From Lunularia cruciata (lineage: Eukaryota; Streptophyta; Marchantiopsida; Lunulariales; Lunulariaceae), in assembly GCA_948567375.1 (NCBI GenBank), contig OX419758.1:45699001-45763000 (forward strand): DNA of 64,000 bases. The letters are read 5' to 3'. The notes beneath the pieces were generated by a model. The model saw only the letters and a list, made by a program, of their open reading frames with translations. It ran no database searches and had not been told where the DNA came from. This document shows, in pieces, positions 34,649-48,400 of this stretch. The translations under genes and the position numbers were made by a program. Numbering within the stretch: the stretch's first letter is position 1; each line of letters starts with the position of its first letter.

Positions 34649-36015
34649 TCGTAGGAAAACTCAACAAGGGAAGAATAAATCGGTTTGTGTCAAACTGGTT
34701 TGCACTCAAAAGGAGAACATAATATATTGATTTCCATCACATTTGAACATGAAGTACTTGGGATAATATCATTTAAACAGAACTTTGGACGGCGTCTGCC
34801 CATTTCTGGTAGAAATCACTCGACCCGTTTGACTCAAATGAGATGCAATATTTGCTGTATTGACCAAAGAGTACTTTCATCGACAGACACCTCAGCGCTA
34901 ATCTTGAAGTCCAGTGCTAGGCATGGCGAATAACAGATGCAGGTGCAGAACAGCTAACACAAGCATTTACAGATATCGAAATTCCATGGCAACCTGACTT
35001 GACTGAGAACTAACTGCAAATGAAGGACGTATTCTACAGATCTCAGGAGTAAATGAGTGACGCCTGCAGAATCGTCCAGGAAATGCGTACTATACTCAAA
35101 GATTAGGACAACAATGGCGAATGTATCGATCTGCGCTTCCATGCCTTCGCTGCTCATTGTCCACCTTGAACTGCACTCTCTCGGCTTCCACACGAGAGTC
35201 TGAGAGTAATAGTACTGAGAAGCCTTGAAGTTTACACGATGTGCATATGCACACGACTCTTTCAGAGATCTTCATCCATCAAGCATTGCATAATTCGAAT
35301 GTCGATTAGTGTTGATTGTGTCGATAGACATCAGGCTTTTGTCATTCCTCATCAGGTTTATCAAACGGGAGAACATTCCAAGCTCCGCGAGTACTGTGCG
35401 GGCAAGCGTCGCTATTTGTCTTCCATTCTCACGTTCACGTTCCGGGCCTCTTTCAGTGTCAAAAAGCGCAACTAGTAATAGAGACTTCAAAGTCGTTCGC
35501 TCTATAAATACGAGACTGGCGAATCAAAAGGATAGCTGGATCTATGAATATGCAAGTTGAAAACAGTCTCACCTATTCATTTCAAGTTGTGACTGCCGCA
35601 AACGAAAGTGATGGCATGGTGGACTCTCTGTGATTGCTTATGGTGCACAGCAGCTGAAGCTAGAAGCCCCGCATCATAGTAACAGTTTTGCCTGTGGCTA
35701 CATCAATTTCACTCACATGTCACACCAACTAAGCCTATGCAGCAAATACACCCGATATCCCTAGGACTATCTTATTTCTGTTGTGTATAGTAGCTGGAAG
35801 AACCTGATAGCATATGAAATACTTTTCTTGTAATTCTTGGTAATCTAAATATGAAAGTTTGATGTTCTGCACGAACAGCGTTCGACAACCAATCAATAAA
35901 CGTTAAACTTGCAAAGGACGCACGCGTACAAGATGAAGATAATGGTGAAATATGCAACTTATGCACGTAACCGATGATTGAAAATCACACCACCCACCAG
36001 TCCATTGTATGAAAT
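34649..36015. other. Unassigned stretch with short open frames
   Basis: Minus-strand frames 34954-35193 and 35272-35490 have non-repetitive, protein-like composition (for example TLARTVLAELGMFSRLINLM) but no recognised domain. I could not link them by convincing splice sites. They may be exons of an unrecognised gene or transposon debris. Confidence 0.3.
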
Positions 36016-36350
36016 TTGAGAAATGGGAGCAGAAGCCGTTCAGAGAACGGGGGATCCAGAACCCACAATGTATGGAACCGAGAACGTGCATATGAAACGA
36101 TGCATGAACATATGCAAAGTGAGTAACTTGAATCTCAGCAAGTGGAATGTAAGTGAATCTAATATTGCGAAAGATAAGCAGAAGCAAGGAACTCAGCACC
36201 TATAGAGAACTAGTATACATCATGGAATAAGAACCAAGACGCAACAGATTAAGCATCTGAAACTGAAAGCAGGAGAGGACCATCAAACAGACAGAGAAAC
36301 ATTGAGCAAGGAACAGAAGACACAGCTTGCATGTATGGACTGTGTAGGTC
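36016..36350 (-). repeat. Dispersed noncoding repeat, copy on minus strand
   Basis: Its reverse complement matches 51400-51710 in order: ttcagatgcttaat, then ttcttattccatgatgtatactagttct, then ctgcttatcttt, then gcatat.atcatgcat, then tgcacgttctcg, then gttctggatcccccgttc, then gaacggcttctgctccca. The spacing is conserved. It has no coding potential and is probably an LTR-like or non-autonomous element. Confidence 0.7.
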
Positions 36351-37528
36351 AGTGACTGTCCCTTTCTCATCATTAATGTCGACTTTGACGGCTGAGCTTG
36401 GCCAACTTCCCAACTCCGCAGTCTTGAAACTGTGGGTACTTTGATAGAAGATTCGTATGATAGGTTTGAATGGGAAGGTGTGAATGGAAAGGTGTGGAAT
36501 AAGGCATTGCAAGCTCACATCCCGTCTGCAAAAGTCTAATAAAAACTGTGACAGAACCGGAAACTTCAAAGCATCCAGTGGATGATGTTCAGTACATTTC
36601 ATCTATCTCAAGGTCACACTTAAAAAGTAAACACTCGTGTCTAATGATCACTTATGATTCAATCACTACCGCTTTCTTCGGTCCATCCACTACCATTTAT
36701 CTTGGTTTCACGGGGTCTGTTTGTCCGCACATATACATACGTACGAACAGGGAAAGGGTCTGTTGGATCTATTCAGCTAATGAACCTAGGCCAGGTCTCG
36801 TTGATTCTCTTGTGGGTGAGTGTAGCCGAGAGCATATTGATTAGTTAAGACACCAACATGGTCTTGTCTATTATGAGGACACATCTTCCAAGAGGTTCAT
36901 AACGCGTGCAAACAGGTTAGTTAAGCATAAACCAAAGCTCACCCACTGTTTGAAGGACACTTGGAAGTGGCTTGATGGAACAACAACAACAAAGTACGGG
37001 CTTAGTCTTACAGCTGGATAAGGATGACCGTTGTAACCGTATGTATTATGGGCTCAGGAAGTAGACGAGTTAAGTCTACTTCCTGAGCCTCCAATACATC
37101 AAGTGGTACCATCTGCTCAGACTCATGTTTCAAGAAAAGATGGCGAGGCAAACGATGAGAAGTGAAAAAGACAGTCAAGTAGATACATCAATCGTGACCT
37201 CCATAATTCATAAACGTGTTGAGAAATTGCTCCATATAATCTCGTCCCTTATCTCATCCCTTGAGGGAGTTTATGGTTCCTAAACTAGAATCGTACATGC
37301 CTTGTACCAGAAAAATCCCAGCACCTTCAACAGGCCGGGGAGAGTATATGATAAAAATGAACCGGGAGCTAACTTCCATGCATCTCGAGATAACAATGAT
37401 GCCGAGGGCTGAGTCCCTCGGCTACGGAATCTCCGTCATGCAGCTCACAACGTCAGATAGCGTACGAGAGCTATGCCCGTAAGATAGCGTAAGCAATTAG
37501 CTTCATGGCCAGAGTCAGTGAAATACGT
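36351..37528. other. 3' flank of HSP70-17, no gene recognised
   Basis: Short open frames on both strands (36249-36602 minus, 36548-36844 plus, 37261-37482 plus) have no recognised domain. Part of this probably contains the 3' UTR of the minus-strand HSP70-17 gene that ends at 37529. It contains the hairpin described separately. Confidence 0.4.
37051..37089. repeat. Perfect 16-base inverted repeat (hairpin)
   Basis: ggctcaggaagtagac (37051-37066) and gtctacttcctgagcc (37074-37089) are exact reverse complements separated by seven bases (gagttaa). It lies about 440 bases beyond the HSP70-17 stop codon. It could be a foldback element or a structured RNA; no function is shown. Confidence 0.9.
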
Positions 37529-40500
37529 CTAAAGTTCGTCGTGTTCAGGCGATTTTGACTCTGCAGTTCTATCTGAATCAGATCCTTGACCAATATTCTC
37601 ATCTACATTTTCCTCGTCTTGCCTTTGCTTTGCAGTATCATCCTCATCAGACTTTGTTTCACTTGAAATGTTCTCATTTGGCTTCTCAACCTTGGGCTTT
37701 GGTTTAGGCAACCTGCTCAACAAGAGCACCTACAATACAAAGACCACTAGTTTCAGTTGAGTGAATACAAATACTTGGCACTCTATAAGGAAATTCATCA
37801 CACATGTCACACATATATTCTACAGATCAGGAAATGTATCGTATGTATATGTATCAGGAAGTGCTACCAGAAACTTTTCAAGAGAGAACTTACTTTGCTT
37901 CTCAAACGGTTCACTTCGGTCTCCACAAGATCAGATGTAAAAGCTGGCTCCAAATGTCCAGCAAGCCTGCAAAGACCAGTTACAGATAAGATATGTGGAC
38001 ATGGACATTAGGAAGTATCTGAGCTCGGTTTCGAGCATTTTCGAGGATTAACAACATCCACCGAGATCCTCGTGGATTTCCAAAACTATGATTTGGTGGC
38101 ATGCAGAGAGTTCTTACTTTGACTGCTTGGTTTCCATGTCGTCAAGCCACTGCTTTAATGACTGCACCTCCTTTAATACCTGCGCAGGAAGAAATTACTC
38201 ATGTCAATATTTTGTCCCTACATCTAACTGTTGTACAAATCACAGGGCATTACCGGGTAAAGACTTTATGCAACTTAAGTTGAACATAGATGATGACCTC
38301 ACTTCCATACTAAGACATGCCTTCACAAAGGACTTCATCCAACGTTCTCTTGAGCACAGATCCGCCATCAGTGCTTAGAGATGGACATAAGAGTTTGCAA
38401 GATGGAAATAAGACGTACATCATCCTTGCTCTTCTGAGGTATCCACGGTTTACTTTCTTCCCAACCTTGTATAGTCTGCACCCATGTCCAAGTACTTCAT
38501 CAGCAACCAGTTGACGACAAGCACAAGCTTCGACGGGTTAATGGGGGTCAAAACTAGGGATTTGTATGGATTGTGGGTTGCACCTCAGAAACGGTTTGAA
38601 GGTATGTGCGAGCCTCGCTTACTGCAGCAGGTCTGGAGGTGAGCTCCTGTAACCTATCACGCAGGATCAGAGAAATGAATCAATTTGCCAGCTGCTTCTG
38701 ACCTTTCTCTAACAGAACATCCATTGTAGAATTGGGCGGTGAATGGCGGAGAGTTGCAAAACAACCTCAAGGGGACCTTGGCCACTGTCAACTGTATCTA
38801 GCACTTGATGTAAATACTTGCGTGACTAACTTGTTATTGAGTAAACTGAAGCATTTCCATTCCACTGGCGGAGAGTCGCGAAACCACATAAAGGGGGCCC
38901 TGGTCTCTGTCAACTGTATCTAGTATTGGATGTATACATTTGCCTCAATAACTTGTTATTGAAAAATACTGAGCATTTCCACTCAACTACCGATATCAAG
39001 TTAACAAGCTGCAATCTGAATATAAACATTCGTCACATCTTACTCCCCGCTAGATAGCCATCTATACATATGTACATTTTCTATCATTAGTTTGTAAAAT
39101 TCCACTGCACAAGTCAGCTGACGGAAATACACGTCAAATATTCGGACGAAATAATAATAGGTACCTGAAGAATATAGAGTCACCACTCTTCTTCAAAGTA
39201 TCCAGCTTTTTTTTGAACTCCGCAGCTGCCGCATCCTCACCGTCCGTGTACAGCCAATCTTCTACCTGCCGGCAGAGACGGCGAAGTAATGAACTAATTT
39301 TATCTGTAGATCTACTCCGCGTCACTTAAACAACGCTAGATAAAATCTAGAAGCACCTCAGCTATCTTGAATTGGAATTACACGCTTAGAAACTAACCTC
39401 ATTCAGCTCAGCTCGCAAACTATCACGTTGCTCCTCCGTTGAAACTGTCTCAATACCCTCCAGCGATTCCAGCTGTCATTCACGCACCGATAGAATGTCT
39501 TACTGTCAGATTAAACAATTCGCTGTTCATGACCTGCAAACTAGACCTGCCCCTTCTCAAACGTTCTACACACTTCTAGTCCAGGAACATGGTCAAGGAT
39601 ATGCTGTACCTTGTCCTTAGTTGCATAGATGTACGCTTCCAAGCTGTTCTTGGCCTCAGCTGTCTTCCTTTTCTCTGCGTCCTTGAGGTGGAGCTTCTCC
39701 ATCCGCGAAATGGCTTCCTTCATATCCTTATCCGAGAGACGTTCGTTGGGTCCCTTACTCAGATCCTTAATCTGTGACACAGAATTTCAACCGATTGGAG
39801 GCTGATATAAAGCTCATTTGGTATTCTACATCACCTCCAGTATTCTTGGACTCAAAGAAGAGAAACAGAAGACTTAAATAATCAAACCTTCGAGCAGAGA
39901 GAGAAGAACCTGTCTGGTTACCTTCAAGGGTATCCTGATTGTCCTTCTTCGCAGCTTCTTCTTCATTACAGCTTCTGTCACTGCGGGATCCTTTGGAGAC
40001 TCTGTCCCGTCGGATGATCCATCGACATCAGAAACCGCTGATGTGCTGTCAGATTCTTTCCTATCGTCAGTTGACAGTTTAACATCCTCGTCCTTCGCCT
40101 CTTCGGGTGGAGGGTCTTCTGTAGTCTTTGCTTCTCCCGTGGCGTTAACATCCACTGTAACGTTTACAACAGGGACCTCATACCATTCGGAAACTTCCAC
40201 CACAGTCTCGGCCTTGTCCAGAGAAATCGCGCCACTCCGGCTCAATGAGAAATGAAGGGACGTTTTGAGAGGAGCAGAAACATTGTATGAGGAATACCTG
40301 TGAAACACATCCCCTTGGTGAATCTTCGTAGACTGCGCGGTTTAGAGACTAATATTTAAGATAAATTTTGAAGCAGGTCTACAGGTTTAGCCAAAAAATC
40401 AGAAACACACTTCCGACTGATGATGAGTGAAAGATAACAGTTGCTGTGGATATTCTTCAGTTTTGACTCGTTTCATAAACAAGAAAATGCCTACTTGTTC

Positions 40501-43419
40501 GCTGCGTCAGCCACTCCTGAAATTTGGAAAATGGCCACCTCAGGGGAGACGACTCCAGGTGGGAGCAATTTAGACTCGTACTTCAGTGCAACTCTGAAAT
40601 CCATCTTTTGATTCTTTAGAGCTCGGTAAACCTGGAAACAGTGGATATGTCAGCCGATATTTGTCACACATAGGTAAGCCCAGGTAACCTTCATTGTCAA
40701 ACGTATAACTCTGATGAGCCAGCCAACAGTCGGAGGAAATCAAATAGCCCAAGTAAATCTGCAAATTGCGAACACTGACCAAAGTAGCGTGTAAGTGTAG
40801 TTACGCTGTTTCGTACCTTACAAGGGAGCTTTTTCAAACGTTGGACCAGCACATTATCTAGGCTTTCCAGCGCTTCTGCACTGACCCCATCGAGTTCCAT
40901 AAGTATACCGTAAGAAGCCCCATCAATCATTCCCAGCTTGCGGTTAAGCTTGAAACCATCACTCAAATTTGCCGCTTGAAGTGAAGCTCCTAAGACCACA
41001 GCTTCATCGGCATCGAGATGCCGATCTAGATTCTTCTTCCCCAAAAAACTTGAAAGAACAGCCTGCCGCAAACAGGTAAAATGTCAACCGACAACACAAC
41101 AGGATCTTGACAGGAGTAGCGACAACCTCAAAGGCTTTGAAAATCGAGGCACTTGAGAGGACACAGCATACCTCTAAGTTACAATAAACGAGGAGAAATT
41201 AAGAAACAAGTATTTAAAGCAAACGATGCATGAAAGTCGAAAGATAGACGCTTAATCTAGTTGGAACCATCAACAAACACAATACCTGTAGCTTTGGTAC
41301 ACGTGTAGCCCCTCCAATGAGCTCAAAAGCATTCACATCCTCCACTTTAAGGCCCGCGTCGGTTAGCACATCTTTCAGTGGAGTCAAAGCACGTTCCCAG
41401 AGATCAGCGCAAAGCTCCTCAAATTTTCCCCTTGTGATGGTGCTCCTGTAAAATAAGAGCGAAAATAATTGTTAAATGTTTTCAAGTTCGTCTGAAAGCC
41501 CTGGACATACCAAGGAACAAGTCCAGGCGAACAAATTAATTCCCAATTACCTAATCAAGTCCCTTGCGATCACTTTCAAATTTCATTGCGTGATTTAAAT
41601 TTCCTATTAGTCACATGGTCTCGTTAGGATGACACTTCCGGCAGGTCCGTTTGTTTCCGCGATTTAAGATATAATCTGGAATCGCCCCATAAGGATAGAA
41701 TATAAGTTGCACCAAGAGACCAACTTTGCACAATGTTCCTGCCGTACTGACGACAAGAAGCTAAACGTCTACTCTCATATACGGTTCATCGCAAACGGGC
41801 TAGAACGCAGACGTTACAAGTGAACACTATATATTCAACATCTGATTGATTCAGTACCTGTCTATGTGCGAGTTAACGCAGAAGTAAAACTCTTTCGCTT
41901 ACAGAATCTGGAGTGCTAGGAAAAACAACTGGTATAATGGCTACTACAGGGAAGATTCGTTCACATGTGATTTCCATCCATGCCATCTGGCCCGTGTCGC
42001 AAGGGAGCAAGATGTAAAGCACCTCATCTTCTATTCTGCATTCCAGACTCACTGCTGAACTTTATGTTACAAAAGCCTGCGATAACGTGAAAGATCAATG
42101 TGAAGTACGAAGGATGTTTACCTGAATTCGAGGCCGAAAGTTTGGAGGACATACCTGAAGTCACGATCATCGTGAAGAGCTTCTACTGAAAGGAGAGCCT
42201 CGGTATTGGCGCTTAAAATCTCCTTTGTGCGCTTCACTTGCTTCTTCAATTTCGCCATAGCTTTGGGGAACTTACGTACGTCAAATGACCGCCCTACTTG
42301 AGAGTTGAATTCTTTAGCGAAATGATCAACGAGCCTAGCTTCCATCGTTTGGCCGCCGAGTGATGCATCCCATCTTACACCTTTCACCTGACGCATTGTC
42401 AAACACAGAATTTCAGCACCACTCTGAACATTGCGGAGATGTATCTAGTTGCCTAATGAGTAACGGAATATAGAACCCATTATAAAAACTTAGTTACATA
42501 GGTTGTGGCATATCAACCATCCACTATTGCGAATTCGAGCGTATGTTTATCGACTAGCTAATTATTTTCACAGAAATTGACAGGAACAGGGCCAATCCTT
42601 CACCTGAAACTGATTGAATGAAGTAGATTTTCCACGTTCCTTGCCTGAGTAAGCAGAGTAGTACACTACAGCTGCATACAGACTGTTTGCTCCCATGTCG
42701 TAAAACACAATATGTTTGGTTTCGTTGGTAAAGTCCTTGTCTATACCGTACTGTAACGCGGCACCTGAGTGTTCGTTAATCAATCCAAGAACAGTAATTC
42801 CTGCAATATGTGCCGCATCAAGAATGCCTTGCCTCTCCGCCTGCCCAAAATAAGGGGGCACGGTGATAATTGCATCCTTTATAACACCCTTGGCATGCGC
42901 CTCCGCCAAATCACGACCATAGCTCAGAACCATGGCCAGCAATTCCTCCGATCTAAATATTGACTGCTTGTCATGCACCCGGATACCAACAGCGCCTCTG
43001 TCATCCTTCATCACGTCGAAAGGGAGATAACTTGCATCCAGCATCTGCTTCACAGATTCAAAAGGCTTCCCAACCATATCCCTTAGTCGCGAGTACACCC
43101 TCTCAGGGTACCGTGCAACAATCCCGGCAGCTTCTTCTCCCAGCAACCGATCTCCATTCGAAAAGGCGACTAATGCTGGTGACTTTCTTTTCGACATTTC
43201 GTTGATCGCAATGGCGATCGGAGCTTGCCCTGGTTTGAGATTGACCACCGCCACCTTCATCCATTCCGAACCTAGATCTATGCTGAAAACCGCGCCACTT
43301 GCAGGCCGCAACAACGACAGCGCGATCAACAAAAGGGACCAAATCGCCCTAAACCTCCTCCTATTCGTGCATTCCCCTCTGCCCCGCTCCTCCGGGGCCA
43401 TTTCCCACCTCCTTCTCAC
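37529..43419 (-). CDS. HSP70-17: ER-luminal Hsp70 (HYOU1/GRP170 type)
   Basis: Large Hsp70-family chaperone of the ER lumen, assisting folding and nucleotide exchange for BiP. Fourteen exons: 42604-43419, 42155-42387, 41286-41445, 40817-41062, 40495-40631, 39922-40297, 39547-39771, 39398-39472, 39165-39265, 38584-38653, 38419-38475, 38118-38179, 37894-37966, 37529-37729. Phases close, giving 943 residues. The protein has an N-terminal signal peptide (IWSLLLIALSLLRPASG), then the ATPase start AVFSIDLGSEWMKVAVV, IITVPPYFGQAERQ, and ELIGGATRVPKLQ. A long acidic loop in exon 6 (EDPPPEEAKDEDVKL) follows, then a helical C-terminal part, and a terminal HDEL retrieval signal. The acidic insertion and extended C-terminus separate it from BiP. 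Met 43419 or Met 43401 could start it; both precede the signal peptide. Divergent from CCME across a 2 kb spacer. Confidence 0.93.
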
Positions 43420-43991
43420 TTCTCAACACCTTCACAAATTGCACACCTCGAATTCGTCAAAATTGCGCAAAATGTATGTCACGTCTCCTCCCTTACCGAC
43501 AAAACCGACAAAACCGACCTGCGTTCTCACACTCGAGGTGCACACCTTCCTCTCCTCCTCTTCTTCTTCTCCAACGCCTCCTCCTCTGTCACTCACTCTG
43601 CTCTTCAACTCCCTGCATTCTTGAGTTCGAAATTTTCCCGTTCTTTCTGCGGTTTTACAGTGCAAGGGAACCGATGAGCGTCTGGAGAGGGTCGATCCCG
43701 GTGCCAAGACTTTTAGGACCCATTATAGACAAAACGACTGCCGGCCCGACCGGTCCGATTTACGCGGTGAGGTGAACCACTACACGTTTTACCGGGTACT
43801 AACCCACGTAACTAGGCAGTCAACATGAAAAAGGTCACTCAAGCACTTTTCGAGTTGCCAATTATACTGTAGCTTGTCCCGATTTGTTCTTGTTATTATG
43901 TTCGAGTCATCAATTTTGGGTTTGAATCTACTGGAGTTCTACCGATGATTCCTCGATATTTATTGGTGGTTTTGTTATTTAAGTTCTCTGC
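43420..43991. other. HSP70-17 upstream region
   Basis: Presumed 5' UTR and promoter of HSP70-17. It includes a pyrimidine-rich block (about 43545-43620). I looked for the ER-stress element CCAAT-N10-CACG in both orientations close to the start and did not find an exact match. Confidence 0.45.
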
Positions 43992-43999
43992 TTCAACTT

Positions 44000-44145
44000 A
44001 GGATATCTTAGGTGCGGTAGGGCAGATTTCTCATACAGACTCTATTGGGGCTTAGCCCCATGTTACTTTTTTTCTCTCCCTTGTACGGCTTGATGGGGTC
44101 CTCCCATCCTTCATTTTTCCTACGCGGTCGCCTTTTTCTCTTTTA
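44000..44145 (+). mobile_element. Non-LTR retrotransposon copy 6 (146-base 3' end)
   Basis: Extreme 5' truncation. It begins at aggatatcttaggtgcggta, matching 27344 onward of copy 1, and runs to the shared 3' end gcggtcgcctttttctc. It keeps both hairpins (44047-44059 and 44092-44108) with nearly no substitutions. It is flanked by ttcaactt at 43992-43999 and 44146-44153, taken as an 8-base target-site duplication. High similarity to copy 1 suggests a recent event. It lies in the spacer between HSP70-17 and CCME. Confidence 0.85.
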
Positions 44146-44153
44146 TTCAACTT

Positions 44154-45496
44154 TGTAAAGTTTGAATGTGATTTTGATTTTGGTTTTTCCTACGTCAAAT
44201 TCTGGTCTCGTGTACCACTTCAGTGTTAACAAAGCTAGTGAGATTCGAATATTCTGTTACTTAGTACTGTGATCAGCCCGCTCCTTCTTATACTTACTGC
44301 ATGTAAGGATTATCTACCATTTCCAATTACTCACATACCAGAATAATAAAACTGAGCCAAAACCGAAAAATGAATATTCCCCGAAGAAAAACAAAATAGG
44401 AGTACCAAGCACCACGGAGTGCAAGAAAGTATAGAGAGCACGAAGCCCAAAGAAACGAAGGGGGCCAAAAACGCGAGGCCAAGCCAGGGGAGAGGTTAAA
44501 ATAAAACTAGTTTGATCATGTACAGTATAGTAGTCACAGACAAGAATTGTGACATATTATTCTTTTCTATCCCAAATAATTCAAATGAAGATCTTGGAAA
44601 GTCAAAATCTCTAGTTGCTTTATATAAACCACAAAGGACAAGTCAAAAGACCGATCCTCATGAGGGACTTATGTTTGGGACTATTCAATCCTCAAGTTGA
44701 GTAGTGGGGATGAAGCGAGCTTGCTCCTTCAAGTGCAAAGGACCTACTCCTATTGTAGTGTCCAACATGAATGTGTCTTCTCCTTATTGGATGAAACACG
44801 TCAATTAGAGCACCCTGCTGCATACGTAACCACTATTACCTATAGGAAATAATGTCATGAATTGAATATACTCTGAGGAATTTGCGGCATGACTTTTATA
44901 TTCAACTCCCTCGTCAAAGCATAGAATCCACTGCCTAAAGGAAAACACTAATAAGAAAAGAAATTTCTGCCTACACGGCGGGATCTGTACCTGGGAGACC
45001 CCATCATCGCAGTGAATAGTAAACTGGATGACAGACAGTTCGAGAACTATCTTCTGTTCCTTGACCAGAGGTCTCAAGGAACTTCCCCTAGGGAGGATAT
45101 TCGCCGCACAAGTGCGTCATTCGTCCTCTTATTGGGGCGGCGTATTTTGAGCAGTCCTATGGTAGAGGACCGCCTATAACGGTCGTGATGCACTTTTACG
45201 TGACATGATTCAACTGCGCCCTCGGATTGGTGGAAAGCTCAATGTACGTGTCATACGTTTGTCTTTGAGGCACTCGCAATGCGACACGTGTTCTGGCTTT
45301 TAGTCGTCTGGACTGGCCTAGGCCTTCACTTCCCTTCATCAAAATTTCAGGGGAATGGTCTAGGGTTAGGGCTTTCACCGGGGTTCTCAGTCTCTGCGTT
45401 TCCTGAAGAGTGTGTTTCACACAGATTCGACGGATTCTCTGTCGAATTTTTGTGGGTTGATTGCAAACTGACAGATTTGTTGGGGAATCTGAGGTG
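44154..45496. other. CCME upstream region
   Basis: Holds the presumed promoter and 5' UTR of CCME. A G-box (cacgtg, 45285-45290) and other acgtg cores near 45200 and 45246 lie within 300 bases of the start codon. Open frames 44805-45077 and 45196-45420 (minus) have no recognised domain. Confidence 0.4.
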
Positions 45497-48400
45497 ATGA
45501 GGGCATCACAGATTCAACGATTGACTAGGCGAATTTTGGAACCTGGGGGTGGCTTTAGGGGACCGAGTTATGATTCGAAGGTAATGGAGAAGAGTGCCTC
45601 TGTAGGTTGGAGTAATGTCGCAGAGTGGACCAAATATGGATCCTTTCCCTGGAATCAAAACTTTGGCTCTGTCGCAGGAAAAGGATTGCAAGTACCCGCG
45701 GGTCCAAGGGGAGTTGGTAATACGGGCAATTCAATCGTCGTGGTTCCGGCTTCATTTCAGCCCTTTTTAAGGTGCATATGTTGAGATTCTCTGATTCCCT
45801 CTACACCTCTTCGTTTTCTTTGAAATTTCTCTGCGGTGAACGGTCTACCTGAAGTTAGATTTGCAAACTGTGTGTTTGGAACTCGGCGCACATGGTGGAG
45901 TCAAGTACGTGATGTTATGTCTTTGTGAGGCGTACCAAATGGTTGGGAAAAGAATCTGGACTCTTGCCTGTAGGGGCAGCTTTCGTTTCGCAGCTTTCGA
46001 ATTCTGTAATTCAGGACCTTCATAATCAATGGAAGTTTTGCTGAAGGGTTCCTCTTTTGGCTAGTTTTTATCAGATAGAGCTACACTGTGCTTGTTCTGC
46101 ATGCTGACATGTAGATAGCACGTCTGGGAGTGAGAGTGCTCGCCTTTGGCTAATCTAGAACAATTCTTGAGATCAAGAAAGTACGCCCTTGGTTGTTCAG
46201 TGTTTTCGTTTCGCAAATAGCGTTCGTGGACAACGTCTACTTGAGATAATCAGCGACTGAGAAAAATTCAGACTCGCATGCATCCCGTTAGAATCTCTCA
46301 AAGGGTTGAAGAAGCAAGATATATGGACTATCTGATCCTGGAGTCATATTGCCTGTCTTACTGGGATCCTGGCGAACCTACTTGATTAAGTTCTAGAGAC
46401 CCTGATGACACTGTCTTACAGCGAACGTAATATACGTGCAGAGGTTACCAAGTAAGGGGATTAGCTAGTGGATTTCGGACCCGAAATGGAGCTCGTGTCG
46501 ATATTGGAACAAGAGCGAGGCAGCAACAAGCTCGTCGATTATGGACCATCGCAATCAGTGGAACTCTAGTCGCAGGCTTTATTATCGTTGTGCTCAACAC
46601 CTTCCAAGAGAACATGATGTTTTACATTACGCCTTCCCAGGTTTGGCCTCTTTTCTGGGCTTCAGCTTATTTATATTGAGAGAGAAACGGGCATATGTGG
46701 CCTGTTAGAGGTCAAGATGTTGATTGTTGCGATAGCGTTATGTCATCCCTCAAAGCTACAAGAATGACTGAAAGAAATCCAACATGTACCCCAGCGGAGT
46801 TTTAACGTTCGCTAAAACCCCGACTGGTATATTATGATGTTCCGGAAGCAACATACGGTTTCGCATTTTGGAATATTTCCTACACAGCAGTGATGAGGAC
46901 CTTGGCGATCATGAGCTTTCGAACAGAAACTCGGTACGAGGGGTACTGACATTTGCCCAGCTACTCCAGCTACATGGAGTCGTTCGTGCTTCTGTGAAGG
47001 CTTACTATAACAGTCTGACTGCCCTCTTTAAGTGTTTAGGTACTTTAGGACTCATGCGCTCATAAAGCATTGTGTATATCACAGAATGCTTACGAATCTG
47101 TCCTGTTACATTTCGCTCCAGCCCAGCCATCATCCACTAATTCTATCTTTTCCCTTTGTTACTACCGGGTTGTAGTCAACGTGTTCTCTCCATTACGCAA
47201 TCTGTTGTATGTTTTCCCTTTGCTTTCGATTGTATCTCCCTACTCGCTGAATGGTTCTCCGCCGCTTTTAGGTTTAGCTGCATCCTCGCTGCTTCTCGAG
47301 AAGGGTCGCTTCCTTTCTTACATGATTCATACCATTTCACTATAGATGCAGCCCACGGAATCTATCAAATATCGCTTCTGCTTCCTATCGATTTTGCTTA
47401 TGTATTTACTTGCGTGGATCGGCTTGACTTCAGTTTCCATCCGTTCCTGCAGCATTTTATTGCTTCCACATGCATTTTGGTTGGTATCGTGTTTGCTCCT
47501 AAGTGAGTTCTGGATTCCCCGTTGGGTGAACGCATTTACTCATGTATCCTCTGTCGATTCCTACTTCCTTGGCGTTCCATGTACATTAGTTCAGTTTTGG
47601 CTTCAGTTTGCATTCGTTCCTGAATCCTTTCCTTTGGTTCCATCCTGCATGCATTTCCTTGCTTCCATATGCATGTTTTTGGTTTGTATCGGTTTCGGTC
47701 CTAAGTGGGTTTTCAATCCCCCGTTTGTTGAACGGCTTCTGCTCCTGTTACCTATATGTCCTATCCAGCAGAACAATTAAATATCTCACTTAGCTGATAT
47801 GCTCTTTAGCTCGTTGACTGTACGGTAGTATACAAGTTGTCAAGTCTCTTGCTTCTAGTCCTGCTCCTTTCACATTTGGTTCTGGAGAGGAAACGGAGCG
47901 ATTTCAGGCTCCTACCTTCACTTAGGGCAGCGATTAGGAAACTGATATCCTTTGGTTCTGTGTCCAATTCTCTTAATGCGCGTTCGTTCTGGATATCCTA
48001 CCAGTGTATACACCGTACCGACTGCTGATTGTATATCTGCTTCGGAATCCTAGGCAGCTGGTCTGGTTGGACCGCTGCCTTCTCTTGCGATCAACACACT
48101 AACAATCCATAGTCTGTTATGGGCCGAGCCACTTTATTTTAAGTGTCAAATGATTGTGAATACTGAAGATGAGTTCTTGGTGTTGCTTCTAGGCGCTGGA
48201 GAAGTACTACATTGATCCCTCAAAAAACAAGTTCCGGTTGGGAGGATTGGTGCTAGAAGGAAGGTAAGGTTACTGTTGTAATGCGCTGTCAACGATGACC
48301 CTAGAAAGAGTGTTGTCTTAACCCAATTCAGGTTTTAGATCATTCTGTCCTAGTCTGTAACGTTAGAAAGAATGTGATATGTTTCTGACGTTGAGCATGT

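Noticed and set aside
43420-43900. ER-stress response element upstream of HSP70-17.
   Set aside because: Expected for an ER chaperone, but no exact CCAAT-N10-CACG or its reverse was found close to the start by reading.
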